Below, one piece after another: positions 1 through 11,616 of a stretch of 64,000 nt of DNA; position 1 is the stretch's first letter, and each line of letters opens with the position of its first letter. The notes under the pieces were generated by a model. It was not told the origin of the DNA. It saw nothing but the letters and a program-made list of their open reading frames with translations, and ran no database searches. Source of the stretch: Solimonas sp. K1W22B-7. Its GTDB lineage: Bacteria; Pseudomonadota; Gammaproteobacteria; Nevskiales; Nevskiaceae. The DNA lies in assembly GCF_003428335.1 (NCBI RefSeq), contig NZ_CP031704.1:434001-498000 (forward strand). Direction: 5' to 3'. Made by a program: the position numbers and the translations under genes.

Positions 1-45
1 GCGGGGATACTGGCGGATCTGCGCGAGCGGGAAATCGTTTTCTGA
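1..45 (+). CDS. 3' end of an unidentified protein
   Basis: Frame 1 reads AGILADLREREIVF and then a TGA stop, so the window opens in the last 14 codons of a plus-strand gene. The alternation of hydrophobic and charged residues could be the last helix of a helix-turn-helix regulator, but this is too short to identify. It is followed at once by a long inverted repeat that may help end its transcript. Confidence 0.4.
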   Translation, partial: AGILADLREREIVF

Positions 46-60
46 GCCTAGCCGTAGCTG

Positions 61-192
61 TCCCCTCTCCCGCTTGCGGGAGAGGGTGCCCGAAGGGCGG
101 GAGAGGGTTTCTGTAGAGCGTGAATTGAGCGCTTCAGGGCTCTACAGAAACCCTCTCTCCCGGCCTCTCTCCCGCAAGCGGGAGAGAGGAGA
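61..192. repeat. Long imperfect inverted repeat (CTCTCCCGC family)
   Basis: Two arms of about 55 bases (roughly 63-118 and 137-190) are imperfect reverse complements around a short centre. Each arm holds the smaller palindrome CTCTCCCGC-TTGC-GGGAGAG followed by a GGGAGAGGGTTTCTGTA block. A single arm recurs at 39985-40043 and shorter relatives lie at 4895-4935 and 39580-39620. The element sits between the tail of one gene and the 3' end of the convergent patatin gene, where such a hairpin could act as a two-way transcription barrier. It is a mobile-looking intergenic repeat, not a gene. Confidence 0.8.
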
Positions 193-198
193 AAAGAT

Positions 199-1968
199 TC
201 AGCTCTTCAGCAACACATCCCGCACCGCCGTCAGCTTTTCCAGCGCGTGCTGGTAGCCGCGCTCCACGGTCTGGTCCAGTTTCTTCCAGTCGAACAGGGC
301 GATGCCGCTGACCGGCATGCGCACGTAGGCGTCGGCGCGCGCCGCGCGCTGCGAGGTGCCGCTTTCGCTGGTCAGCGTGGCGGTGCGGAACACGATGGCG
401 AACAGGCCCGGGCGCTCGCCGTCCTTCTTGATGTTGAACAGCGCCTCCGGGTCCGGGCCGACCACGCCGGGGGCCGAGATGCCGCCCTCGGTGCTGACGT
501 CGGAGGCCACGATCGGGCCGCGCCCCCAGGCCTGCATCACGTCGGTGGGCAGGCTGTTGATCACCGCGCCGTCGGCCAGCAGGTCGCCGTTCCAGGCCAC
601 CGGCGGTGCCACGCCCGGCACGCACATGCTGGTGGCGACCCACAGGTGCAGCGGCCCCTGGTCGTGGACCATCGCCTTGCCGCGCGTCAGGTTGGTGCTG
701 ACGCAGAAGTAGGGCATGCGCAGCGCCTCGATCTGGCGCTCCTCGAACAGTTCGTGCATGCGCTTGGAGAACTTGCGCCCGCGGATCAGCGCCACGCTGG
801 GGAAGATGTAGTCGTTGAGGTAGTTGTGGCTGACGAAGGTTTCGCGCGCGATGTGCAGCATCTCCTCGTCGGTGTAGCCGCAGGCGGTCAGCGCCGCGAA
901 GAATGCGCCCATGCTGGAGCCGCCGGCGCAGTCGATCGGGATGTCGAGCTCGCGCAGCGCGCGGATCATGCCGATATGCGCGAAGCCGCGCGCGCCGCCG
1001 CCGCCCAGCACCACGCCGATGCCGCGGCCGCTGAGCTGGCGTGCCAGCGATTCGCAGTCGGCGCGGCTGTTGGGGCGCAGGTAGTAGTGCGCGCGGGCGC
1101 CGCTCAGTTCGCGCCACTTGAGGATGTGGTCCGGCTCCTCGCCCTCGGCGCGGATCATCACCACCTCCACCGGTGCGCGCGTGCCGCTCTGGCGCAGCTC
1201 GTCGAGCATGGCGCTCATGATCGGGTAGGAGCGTGTGGTCACCACCACCAGGATGCGGTCGGCCTGGCGCATGCAGCGCTGTGCCCAGGCATCGGCATCG
1301 CGGTTGGCCAGGTACACCAGGTAGCGCTGCTCGCATTCGATGCGGTCGAGGAACTCGATCAGGCGGCCATTGGTTTCCGGGTCATGCGACAGCGCCGCGC
1401 CGGGGCCCAGCTCGGCATCGCAGAGCACCGAGTCGACCAGGCGTACCGGGTAGTGCATCGACAGCGCGTCGCGCAGGCCGGCGGCCACCGCCGCCGCGTC
1501 GACGTCGCCCAGCGCCGGGATCACCGCGAAGCTGCGCACGCTGCGCACCGCGGCCAGCTGCTGCGAGTGCTGGTTCTGGCGCAGGCGATGGATGATGACC
1601 CGCGTCATCTCGATCATGGCGCCGGGGTAGTTCTCGATCACCGTGTACAGGTCCTCGCGCGGGATGCGCAGCAGGATGCTGTCGCGCACCGCGTAGACCG
1701 AGACGCTGCGCTTCTCGCCGGAGATCACGCCGATCTCGCCGATCGGCTCGTGGTGGCCGATGTCGCCGAGGAGGCTGCCGTCCTTGTTCACCGCGCGCAG
1801 GCGTCCGGTGCTGACGATGTACATCGAATCGGCCGGCTCGCCCTGCTCGAACAGCACGCTGCCGCTACGGATACCGAGCAGCTCGGTGTGCGCGGACAGG
1901 GCATCCAGTGCCTCGGGCTGCAGCCGCGAGAACAAGGGTGTCTGCGCCAGGATGGTCCGTGTATCCAT
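199..1968 (-). CDS. NTE-type patatin-like phospholipase with cyclic-nucleotide-binding domain
   Basis: This 589-residue protein joins an N-terminal CAP-type cNMP-binding domain (about residues 8-125, with GEIGVISGEKRSVS in the binding pocket region) to a C-terminal patatin domain. The patatin part shows the oxyanion hole GGGGARG near residue 322, the nucleophile serine in GSSMG near residue 352, and the dyad aspartate in LADGA. Proteins of this build (RssA/NTE family) hydrolyse phospholipids or lysophospholipids at the inner face of the membrane. There is no signal peptide. I start at 1968 (MDTRTILAQ) because a purine-rich GGGGA lies just upstream; an upstream ATG at 2028 would add 20 unlikely residues. 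It is transcribed divergently from the next gene, 68 bases away. Confidence 0.85.
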   Translation of the reverse strand: MDTRTILAQTPLFSRLQPEALDALSAHTELLGIRSGSVLFEQGEPADSMYIVSTGRLRAVNKDGSLLGDIGHHEPIGEIGVISGEKRSVSVYAVRDSILLRIPREDLYTVIENYPGAMIEMTRVIIHRLRQNQHSQQLAAVRSVRSFAVIPALGDVDAAAVAAGLRDALSMHYPVRLVDSVLCDAELGPGAALSHDPETNGRLIEFLDRIECEQRYLVYLANRDADAWAQRCMRQADRILVVVTTRSYPIMSAMLDELRQSGTRAPVEVVMIRAEGEEPDHILKWRELSGARAHYYLRPNSRADCESLARQLSGRGIGVVLGGGGARGFAHIGMIRALRELDIPIDCAGGSSMGAFFAALTACGYTDEEMLHIARETFVSHNYLNDYIFPSVALIRGRKFSKRMHELFEERQIEALRMPYFCVSTNLTRGKAMVHDQGPLHLWVATSMCVPGVAPPVAWNGDLLADGAVINSLPTDVMQAWGRGPIVASDVSTEGGISAPGVVGPDPEALFNIKKDGERPGLFAIVFRTATLTSESGTSQRAARADAYVRMPVSGIALFDWKKLDQTVERGYQHALEKLTAVRDVLLKS

Positions 1969-2036
1969 CGGTCCCCGTTGTATTTTTCCCGAGTCTATCG
2001 CTAACGCCCGGCTGCGGGTGTGGTCCAATTCACCCC

Positions 2037-3869
2037 ATGAGCCTGCTCCGGCCGCGATCCCTGCCGCTGATGCTGTTCCTGCTGTGGCCCGCCTGGGCCG
2101 CCGCGGTCGACCGCGTCAGCCTGAGCGTCGGCCGCATCGAGGGGGCGGGCTGGAATGCCTCCGGCCTGCAGGCCGGGATGGATGCCGGCGGGCGCGTCAG
2201 TGTCGCCGTCGCGCGGCTTGAATCCGCCGCGCTGCCCGGTCCCGTGAAGCAGTTCCAGGCCTCCTGCCGCATCGGCCGGGGCGAGGGCCGCGCCATGTCC
2301 TGCCGCGAAGGCCGGCTGGCCCTGGCCGCCGACAAGCTCGGTTCCCTCGGGGGGGATTTCACGGTGGACGCGCCCAGCGCCGCGGACTGGCGCCTGCGGT
2401 CGCGACTGCGGGGTGAACTCTCCGGGCAGGACGCCAGCGAGCGCTACGTCGCCGAAAAGATGGTCTTCGGCCTGGATGCCGACCTGCGCCTGCAGGGCGG
2501 GCGCCTGCGCGGCAGCACCGGCTTGCAGCTGAGCTCCGGCCAGGCTTATGCCGATCCGGTTTTCGCGGACTTTTCCGCCCACCCGCTGCGGGCCCAGGCC
2601 GAGTGGTCCCTGGCCTTGCCCTCGCGGCTGCTGGACCTGCAGGCCCTGGAACTGGAGCAGCCCGGCATCGGCCGCATCCGGGCACAGGGCCGGTGGCCGC
2701 TGCGCGAGGGCGTCAAGGGCCTGGCGGCCGTGGTGGATATCGCCGCGCTGGAGCTGGCGCCGGCCGCGGAGTGGTACGCCAAGCCCTTCCTGGCCGGCTC
2801 GCGCATGTCGGACCTGGTGGCCTCGGGACAGGCCCGCGGGCGCGTCGAACTGCATGCCGGCGCCCCCGCGGTGGTGGCCCTGGACCTGGCGGATGCCGGC
2901 CTGGACCTGGGCAAGCTCGGCCTGGGCTTCGAAGGCCTGCAGGGGCGCTTTGCCTGGACCGCGAATGCAGCCTCGGCGCAGGACGCCGTGCTGCAGATCG
3001 GCCAACTGCGCTACGGCAAGCTGGAAAGCGCGCCGGCGACGCTGCGCTACCGCGCCGGCGGCCGTGACTTCCGCCTGGCCGCGCCGCTGCGCCTGGGCCT
3101 GCTCGACGGCGCCCTGAACATCCGCCAGCTGGAACTGCGCAATGCCGGGCAGCCCGGCATGGGCGCCGCCTTCGACGCCGACATCGAGCTGATCGAACTG
3201 GCGCAGCTGTGCCGCGCCTTCGGCTGGCCGGAGTTCAGCGGCACCCTGGCGGGCCGCCTGCCGGGTGTGAAACTGGAGAACGACATCCTGTCGCTGGACG
3301 GCGCACTGACCGCGCGCGCCTTCGACGGCGACATCCGCATCGGCGACCTGCGCGTGATCCAGCCCTTCGGCGTGCTGCCGCGCGTGGCCGCCGACATCCG
3401 CCTGCGCAAGCTCGACCTGAAGCAGGTCACCAGTGCCTTCTCCTTCGGCCGCATCGAGGGACGGCTCAACGGCGACGTCGGCGGCCTGCGCCTGATCGGC
3501 TGGAAGCCGGTGGCGATGGACGCGCATCTCTACACGCCGGCCGACGACCGCTCGCGCCACCGCATTTCGCAGCGCGCCATCGACAGCATCTCCCGCGCCG
3601 GCGGCGGCCCCGCCGGCCTGCTCAAGCGCAGCGCCCTGACCGTGTTCGAGGACTTTGCCTATGACCGCATCGGCTGGAGCTGCCAGCTCGACAACGGCGT
3701 CTGCATCATGGACGGGCTGGAGCCGGCCAAGAACGGCGGCTACGTGCTGGTGAAGGGCCGCCTGCTGCCGCGCATCGACGTGGTGGGCTACTCGCGCCGG
3801 GTCGGCTGGGAGACCTTCCTGGGCCAGCTCAAGGCGGCGATGGCGGCGGAGAAGGCGGAGGTTCGTTGA
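2037..3869 (+). CDS. Exported AsmA/YdbH-like protein
   Basis: The 610-residue product begins with a clear signal peptide (MSLLRPRSLPLMLFLLWPAWAAA). The rest is a long run of alternating hydrophobic beta-strand segments with repeated DLRLQGG- or DADIELIELAQL-like stretches, typical of AsmA-like bridge proteins that carry phospholipids between the two membranes. The next gene on the same strand is a YdbL-type DUF1318 lipoprotein; in Enterobacteria ydbH and ydbL are an operon, so YdbH is my best guess. No YnbE-like gene is seen between them. The C-terminus (RIDVVGYSRRVGWETFLGQL) is conserved-looking but I cannot name it. Two REP-like palindromes follow directly. Confidence 0.6.
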   Translation: MSLLRPRSLPLMLFLLWPAWAAAVDRVSLSVGRIEGAGWNASGLQAGMDAGGRVSVAVARLESAALPGPVKQFQASCRIGRGEGRAMSCREGRLALAADKLGSLGGDFTVDAPSAADWRLRSRLRGELSGQDASERYVAEKMVFGLDADLRLQGGRLRGSTGLQLSSGQAYADPVFADFSAHPLRAQAEWSLALPSRLLDLQALELEQPGIGRIRAQGRWPLREGVKGLAAVVDIAALELAPAAEWYAKPFLAGSRMSDLVASGQARGRVELHAGAPAVVALDLADAGLDLGKLGLGFEGLQGRFAWTANAASAQDAVLQIGQLRYGKLESAPATLRYRAGGRDFRLAAPLRLGLLDGALNIRQLELRNAGQPGMGAAFDADIELIELAQLCRAFGWPEFSGTLAGRLPGVKLENDILSLDGALTARAFDGDIRIGDLRVIQPFGVLPRVAADIRLRKLDLKQVTSAFSFGRIEGRLNGDVGGLRLIGWKPVAMDAHLYTPADDRSRHRISQRAIDSISRAGGGPAGLLKRSALTVFEDFAYDRIGWSCQLDNGVCIMDGLEPAKNGGYVLVKGRLLPRIDVVGYSRRVGWETFLGQLKAAMAAEKAEVR

Positions 3870-3876
3870 ACAAGGG

Positions 3877-3942
3877 GGTCGCGAGCAAGCTCGCTCCTAC
3901 ATAGTGAAGGTTCCGGATGTAGGAGCGAGCTTGCTCGCGACC
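3877..3942. repeat. Inverted pair of REP-like elements (GTAGGAGCGAGCTTGCTCGCGACC)
   Basis: A 26-base palindromic unit occurs at 3877-3902 in one orientation and at 3917-3942 in the other, 14 bases apart. A third copy lies at 4685-4710. Each copy contains GAGCGAGC-TT-GCTCGC, able to fold alone, and the pair can fold as one long stem. Paired REPs of this sequence type are common between genes in Pseudomonas and Xanthomonadaceae relatives. Confidence 0.9.
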
Positions 3943-4027
3943 TGGTGGGAGGGCCCCGTCACCCGGCTTTCATCCTGCATTCAGTGCCTGGCCCTATACT
4001 TCCGGAACCAATATTCAGGAGACGATC

Positions 4028-4624
4028 ATGACCCGCTGGCTTTCCGCCCCCCTGGCTGCCGCTGCCCTCAGCCTCGCCGCCTGCGTGACGATCAACGTCT
4101 ACTTCCCGGCCGCCGCCGCCGAGAAGGCCGCCGACCGCATCATCGACGACGTCTGGGGCCAGCAGCCGGGCGCCCCGGCACCCGCCCCGGACGCTGCGCC
4201 GGCGCCCACCTCCATGATCGACCTGCAGCGCCTGCTGGTCGGTTTGCTCGACCTGGTGGTGCCGCCCGCCGCCGCGCAGGAGCCGAACCTCGACGCGGCC
4301 TCGCCGGAGGTCACGCACCTGAAGGCGCAGATGGAGAACCGCTTCGCCGACCTCAAGCCCTTCCTGGATTCCGGCGCCGTGGGCCTGACCAACGACGGCT
4401 TCCTCGCCGCGCGCGAAGTGCCGCTGGCGCAGCGCACCACGGTGCGCAACCTGATCGGCAACGAGAACGCCGACCGCTCGGCGCTGTACCGCGAGATCGC
4501 GGTGGCCAACAAGCAGCCGCAGTGGGAAAAGGACATCCGCGCGGTCTTCGCCCAGCGCTGGATCGCCAAGGCGGCGCCGGGCTGGTGGTATCAGGATGCG
4601 AATGGAACCTGGAAGCAGAAATAA
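4028..4624 (+). CDS. YdbL/DUF1318 family lipoprotein-like exported protein
   Basis: The 198-residue protein starts with a signal sequence ending in a lipobox-like LSLAAC (cysteine about residue 19), followed by the hallmark VTINVYFPAAAAEKAAD of DUF1318 proteins. The C-terminal half (NDGFLAAREV, NENADR, LYREIAVAN) matches the rest of the family. The function is unsettled; in E. coli the YdbH-YnbE-YdbL set supports phospholipid traffic to the outer membrane. AGGAGA 5 bases before the ATG sets the start. It is separated from the YdbH-like gene by 158 bases with REP elements, so it may have its own promoter. A perfect intrinsic terminator follows. Confidence 0.8.
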   Translation: MTRWLSAPLAAAALSLAACVTINVYFPAAAAEKAADRIIDDVWGQQPGAPAPAPDAAPAPTSMIDLQRLLVGLLDLVVPPAAAQEPNLDAASPEVTHLKAQMENRFADLKPFLDSGAVGLTNDGFLAAREVPLAQRTTVRNLIGNENADRSALYREIAVANKQPQWEKDIRAVFAQRWIAKAAPGWWYQDANGTWKQK

Positions 4625-4637
4625 GCTTCAGGTTTCC

Positions 4638-4668
4638 GAAAAGGGCCGCCAGACAGGCGGCCCTTTTC
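4638..4668 (+). terminator. Intrinsic terminator after the YdbL-like gene
   Basis: A 13-bp perfect stem (GAAAAGGGCCGCC / GGCGGCCCTTTTC) with a five-base loop, AGACA. The A- and T-rich base of the stem makes it usable in both directions. Confidence 0.9.
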
Positions 4669-4684
4669 ATTTGCGGCCCACGAA

Positions 4685-4767
4685 ATGTAGGAGCGAGCTT
4701 GCTCGCGACCTCGTTCGACTCTCACCGAACCGTTCATCCCGAGTGCCGCGTAGCGGTGTATCGAGGG
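4685..4767. repeat. REP copy plus a 40-bp interspersed repeat
   Basis: 4685-4710 is the third REP copy of this window. 4728-4767 is a 40-base sequence beginning AACCGTTCATCCCGAG that recurs without a mismatch at 39531-39570. Degenerate relatives occur at 19837-19862 and, reversed, at 19911-19935. No reading frame is shared by the copies. Confidence 0.9.
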
Positions 4768-4998
4768 TGATTTGCCGCGCTTTGGCGATGACTAAATGTC
4801 ATCGCCTGCGGCGGATCACGGGCGGCCATGGATGGCCGCCCCGGGGCTCAATCAGGTAGCTGCGGTCCCGCCATGGATGGCGTCACCTCTTGTTTCCCTC
4901 TCCCCGTTTACGGGGAGAGGGCTAGGGTGAGGGGCGCGGACTTTCAGGTAGAAACCCAAGCGGGAATGCCGGCGACTACGCCGGTCAGGAGCCGCGGA
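4768..4998. other. Gene-free stretch made of small palindromes
   Basis: This stretch holds several perfect short stems: GGCGATGA-CTAAA-TGTCATCGCC-type at about 4783-4807, GGGCGGCCAT/ATGGCCGCCC near 4830, a CGCCATGGATGGCG motif near 4871-4884 and CTCCCCGTTTACGGGGAG near 4900. A related palindrome set lies at 46535-46690. I see no coding potential with ribosome-binding sites. The sequence is best explained as accumulated intergenic repeats. Confidence 0.6.
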
Positions 4999-5285
4999 TT
5001 CTTGGAGGTTTATTTCGCCCAAGGGCGAGTCACTTTTCTTTGTTATACGACACCAACAGTAGGCGCCTCTAGGCGAAGAAAAGTAACCAAAAGAAAACGT
5101 ACCCTTGTATCGGCGCCCCGCTGAAGCGGGGTTCCCCGCCCAGTGGTCGGGCGCGGACGGGTCGGACACACAGGCCATCCATGGCCTGCGTGTCCTCGGC
5201 CGGACATCCTGTCCGGCGCGACCCTGCGCCCGACCCCTGCGCGGGCGCCGCTACGAGGGAACCCGGTACATCAAAAGCATTCGCT
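4999..5285. repeat. Long interspersed repeat, copy A
   Basis: This block is about 70 percent identical over roughly 285 bases to 39680-39965. Shared landmarks in the same order are a GCCCAAGGGCG-type palindrome, GGGCGAGTCACTT, AAAGTAACCAAAAGAAA, CCCCGCTGAAGCGGGG, a GGCCATCCATGGCC palindrome, GCCGGACATCCTGTCCGGC and TCAAAAGCATTCGCT ending in GCTCACCAAG. Reading frames here are not conserved between the copies. Similar blocks are widespread in Xanthomonadales and are often wrongly annotated as small basic proteins. Confidence 0.85.
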
Positions 5286-5333
5286 CGCGCTCACCAAGAC
5301 TTCGGAAGAGGGAGCGGAATCGCGTAGCGGCTA

Positions 5334-6833
<1,500 letters not shown>

Positions 6834-6849
6834 CAGGCGGGCTCGGGTT

Positions 6850-8568
6850 CTATTCGTGGGGCAGGCGCAGGCCGATATCGGTAATGCGGTCGCGCTCCAT
6901 TTTGCGCACCACCAGGTCGATACCGCCCAGGCGCAGGCGGTCGCCGACCACGGCATTGGGCAGGTACCTGGCGAAGAGCCCGCGCACGTCCAGGTCCGCG
7001 GCGCCGGCCGGCGGCGGCATGCCGTAGGCCTCGGCGATGTCGGCCATCTTCGCCGAGGGGTCCAGGTGGAACTCGCCGAAGTAGCGCTGCTCGGCTTCGC
7101 GCGCCGGGCGGCGAGCGCTGTGGAAGACCTCGTCGAGCTGGCCCAGGTCGCGTTCGGCCGCCACCAGGGAGACGTAGTCGCCGGCACGCAGCGTGCCCCA
7201 GTCGCGGTAGGTCAGCAGGCGCCCGGCGCGGGAGATCGCGATCACCCGCGACACGTCCTGCAGCGGCAGCTCCTTGTGGCGCAGGCCGATCAGGGCACTG
7301 TCGTGGCCGATGCGGTAGCTGACGATCTCGTAGCCGCGCTGGCCCGGCAGGTCGAACTCGATGCGGTGCACCATGTCGGAACTGGCCGGCATCTGCAGGC
7401 CCAGCAGCCGTGCCACCGGCGCGACGGTCCAGCCCTGCACCACCAGCGACACCAGCACGATGAAGAAGGCGACATTGAAGAACAGCGCGGCGTTTTCCAG
7501 CCCCGCCAGCCAGGGATAGGTGGCGAGCACGATCGGCACCGAGCCGCGCAGGCCGACCCAGCTGATGAAGACCTGCTCGCGGGCCGGGAAGCGGAAGGGC
7601 ATCAGCGCCAGCCATACCGACAGCGGCCGCGCCACCAGGATCAGCACCAGGGCGATCAGCAGCGCCGGCCCGGCCACCGGCCAGAGCTTGGACGGCGAGG
7701 CCAGCAGGCCCAGGATCACGAACATGCCGATCTGCGCCATCCAGGCGATGCCGTCGTGGAAGCGGCGGATGCTGGCCGCCGCGCGCAGGCGGCGGTTGGC
7801 CAGGGTGATGCCGGCCAGGTACACCGCCAGGAAGCCGCTGCCGCCCAGGACCGCCGTGAGGCCGAAGATCAGCAGGCCGCCGAACAGGCCGAGCAGCGGA
7901 TACAGCGAGTCCGACAGCTCCAGCCGGTTGATCGCCTTGACCAGCAGCCGCCCGCCGCCGATACCCAGGGCCGCGCCCAGGCCGCCCTGCAATACCAGCA
8001 TCCTCAGCGTGTCCAGGGCGCCGAAGTCTTCCGGGTGCTGCAGGTAGGCGATCAGCACCAGGGTCAGCAGGATCGCCATCGGGTCGTTGCTGCCCGATTC
8101 GATCTCCAGCACCGAGGTGACGCGCTTGTTCAGGTGCACCGCGTTGTTGTGCAGCAGCGAGAACACCGCCGCGGCGTCGGTGGAGGCGACGATGGCGCCG
8201 AGCAGCAGGCCCTCGGCCAGCGGCAGGTTCAGCAGCCAGGCCGAGAAGCCGCCGGCCACGGCCGCCGTGATCAGCACGCCGATGCTGGCCAGGCTGAGCG
8301 CCGGCCGCAGGCCGACGCGGAAGTCCTCCATGCGTGTGCGCATGCCGCCGTCGAACAGGATCACCGCCAGCGCCGCCGTGCCAGCCAGGTTGGCCAGGGG
8401 GTAGTCGCTGAAATGGATATTGCCCGGCCCGTCCTCGCCCGCCAGCAGGCCGATCACCAGGAACACGAACAGGATCGGTACACCCAGCCGCGGCGTGATG
8501 ACGGTGGCGAGGATGCTGGCGAGGAACAGCACCGCCGCCAGCAGGATCATGTGGTTGGCGAATTCCAT
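6850..8568 (-). CDS. NhaP2/CvrA-type potassium/proton antiporter
   Basis: The 572-residue protein has about twelve membrane segments of the CPA1 exchanger fold, with the ion-site regions LFDGGMRTR, ASTDAAAVFSLL and EIESGSNDPMAILLT. It ends in soluble TrkA-C (RCK-C) and further regulatory domains (from about residue 390) that usually sense nucleotides. The family expels potassium or sodium in exchange for protons. The start at 8568 is an ATG behind a GCAGGC; a TTG at 8577 is possible but weaker. A perfect stem-loop lies just upstream, and the POT transporter follows 16 bases downstream. Confidence 0.85.
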   Translation of the reverse strand: MEFANHMILLAAVLFLASILATVITPRLGVPILFVFLVIGLLAGEDGPGNIHFSDYPLANLAGTAALAVILFDGGMRTRMEDFRVGLRPALSLASIGVLITAAVAGGFSAWLLNLPLAEGLLLGAIVASTDAAAVFSLLHNNAVHLNKRVTSVLEIESGSNDPMAILLTLVLIAYLQHPEDFGALDTLRMLVLQGGLGAALGIGGGRLLVKAINRLELSDSLYPLLGLFGGLLIFGLTAVLGGSGFLAVYLAGITLANRRLRAAASIRRFHDGIAWMAQIGMFVILGLLASPSKLWPVAGPALLIALVLILVARPLSVWLALMPFRFPAREQVFISWVGLRGSVPIVLATYPWLAGLENAALFFNVAFFIVLVSLVVQGWTVAPVARLLGLQMPASSDMVHRIEFDLPGQRGYEIVSYRIGHDSALIGLRHKELPLQDVSRVIAISRAGRLLTYRDWGTLRAGDYVSLVAAERDLGQLDEVFHSARRPAREAEQRYFGEFHLDPSAKMADIAEAYGMPPPAGAADLDVRGLFARYLPNAVVGDRLRLGGIDLVVRKMERDRITDIGLRLPHE

Positions 8569-8618
8569 TGCCTGCAAGAGTAACCGCTTGAAGCTTCAGC
8601 AAGAAACTTGCCGCGGGG

Positions 8619-8639
8619 ATTGGTCAAAAAAAGACCAAT
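8619..8639. other. Perfect 7-bp inverted repeat with A7 loop
   Basis: ATTGGTC-AAAAAAA-GACCAAT stands between two minus-strand transporter genes, 50 bases before the antiporter start. It could be a weak end point for the MFS gene transcript or an operator; it has no T-tract beyond its loop. Confidence 0.5.
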
Positions 8640-8646
8640 GCGCAAC

Positions 8647-9888
8647 TCAGCTCAGCTTCACCCCGAACAGCTCCTTCGACCGGCGCCAGACGTACGCCAC
8701 CGTCAGCAGCGTCACGCCGCCGCCGAAGATCACCGAGGGAATCGTGCCCATCAGGCGCGCGGCCAGGCCGGACTCGAAGGCGCCCAGCTCGTTGGAGGAG
8801 GCCACGAAGATGCTGTTGACCGACAGCACCCGCCCGCGCAGGTGGTCCGGCGGGATGGTCTGCAGGATGGTGCCGCGGATCACCACGCTGACGCTGTCGG
8901 AGGCGCCGACGAAGAACAGCGCCGCCATCGACAGCCACAGGCTGTCGGACAGGGCGAACAGCAGGGTGGCGATGCCGAAGCCCAGCACCGCCAGCAGCAT
9001 GTTGCGCCAGGCGTGCTTCGTCGGCGGGTACCAGGCCAGCAGCAGCACGGTGAGCATGGCGCCCACCGCCGGCGCGGCGCGCAGGAAGCCCAGGCCCTGG
9101 GGGCCGACCTTGAGGATGTCCTCGGCGAAGATCGGCAGGATCGCCACCATGCCGCCGAACAGCACCGAGAACATGTCCAGCGAGATCGAGTAGAGGATGA
9201 TCTTGCTGTTCCAGACGTAGCGCAGGCCCTCGGCCAGCGACTGCCACAGCGTTTCGCCTTCCTCGGCCACGGCCGCCACCGGTCGCGGCTTGATCGTGAA
9301 CAGCAGCAGGAAGTTGGCGGCGAACAGGCCGATCGCCACCAGCAGCGCGCCGGTCAGGCCGAGGCCGGCATAGAGGAAGCCCGAGGCCACCGGGCCGGCG
9401 ATGGCGCCAGCCTGCCAGAAGGTGCTCGACCAGGTCGCCGAGTTGGCGTAGTGCTCGCGCGGCACCAGGAAGGCCTTCAGCGATGAACTGGCCGGCGAGT
9501 AGAAGCCGCGGGCGAAGCCCACCACCATGAACATGGCGTAGATCACCAGCAGCATGGCCCATCGCGGCAACTGCTCGCGCACGCCTTCGTGCGAGACCAC
9601 GGTCAGCACGCTGGAGCCGGCGATGATCACCAGCAGCATGTACTGCATGATGCGGCGTTTCTCGTAGCGGTCCGCCACGTGGCCGCCGAACAGCGCCAGG
9701 CCGATGAAGGGAATCGCTTCGGCCAGGCCGATGAAACCCAGCGTCAGCGGGTCGCGCGTCAGCTTGTACAGCTCGTAGCCCAGCGCCACCTCCTGCACCA
9801 GGATCGCCATGGTGGTGAGGAAGGCGCCGCTGACCAGGTTGCGGAATTCAGGGAAGCGCAGCGCGGCGAAGGGATCGTGCTTCGACAT
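8647..9888 (-). CDS. MFS transporter, DHA3/MFS_3-like
   Basis: This 413-residue protein has twelve predicted membrane helices. It opens with the DPFAALRFPEFRNLVSG motif typical of the MFS_3 (enterobactin-exporter-like) group, with GGHVADRYEKRR after helix 2. The substrate cannot be told from sequence; the group includes siderophore and drug exporters. It is the first of three minus-strand transporters that may form one unit, though 78 bases separate it from the next gene. The prfC gene starts upstream on the same strand. Confidence 0.85.
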   Translation of the reverse strand: MSKHDPFAALRFPEFRNLVSGAFLTTMAILVQEVALGYELYKLTRDPLTLGFIGLAEAIPFIGLALFGGHVADRYEKRRIMQYMLLVIIAGSSVLTVVSHEGVREQLPRWAMLLVIYAMFMVVGFARGFYSPASSSLKAFLVPREHYANSATWSSTFWQAGAIAGPVASGFLYAGLGLTGALLVAIGLFAANFLLLFTIKPRPVAAVAEEGETLWQSLAEGLRYVWNSKIILYSISLDMFSVLFGGMVAILPIFAEDILKVGPQGLGFLRAAPAVGAMLTVLLLAWYPPTKHAWRNMLLAVLGFGIATLLFALSDSLWLSMAALFFVGASDSVSVVIRGTILQTIPPDHLRGRVLSVNSIFVASSNELGAFESGLAARLMGTIPSVIFGGGVTLLTVAYVWRRSKELFGVKLS

Positions 9889-9907
9889 GGCTACGGGCGC
9901 GAATCCC

Positions 9908-11509
<1,602 letters not shown>

Positions 11510-11616
11510 GGGGGCGCGATTTTAAAGGAAAAGGGCGGTTGGCGCGCCGGGGACTGCCGGAATCCGGCGGGATTTTTGCTAGGCTGCGGCCAGGGACGTA
11601 TCAACGGGAAGGACAC

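Noticed and set aside
2001-3560. Long frames on the strand opposite to real genes (for example here and at 17186-19783)
   Set aside because: GC-rich codon bias produces long antisense frames; their products are histidine-, arginine- and glutamine-rich without domains, and the sense strand holds recognisable proteins.
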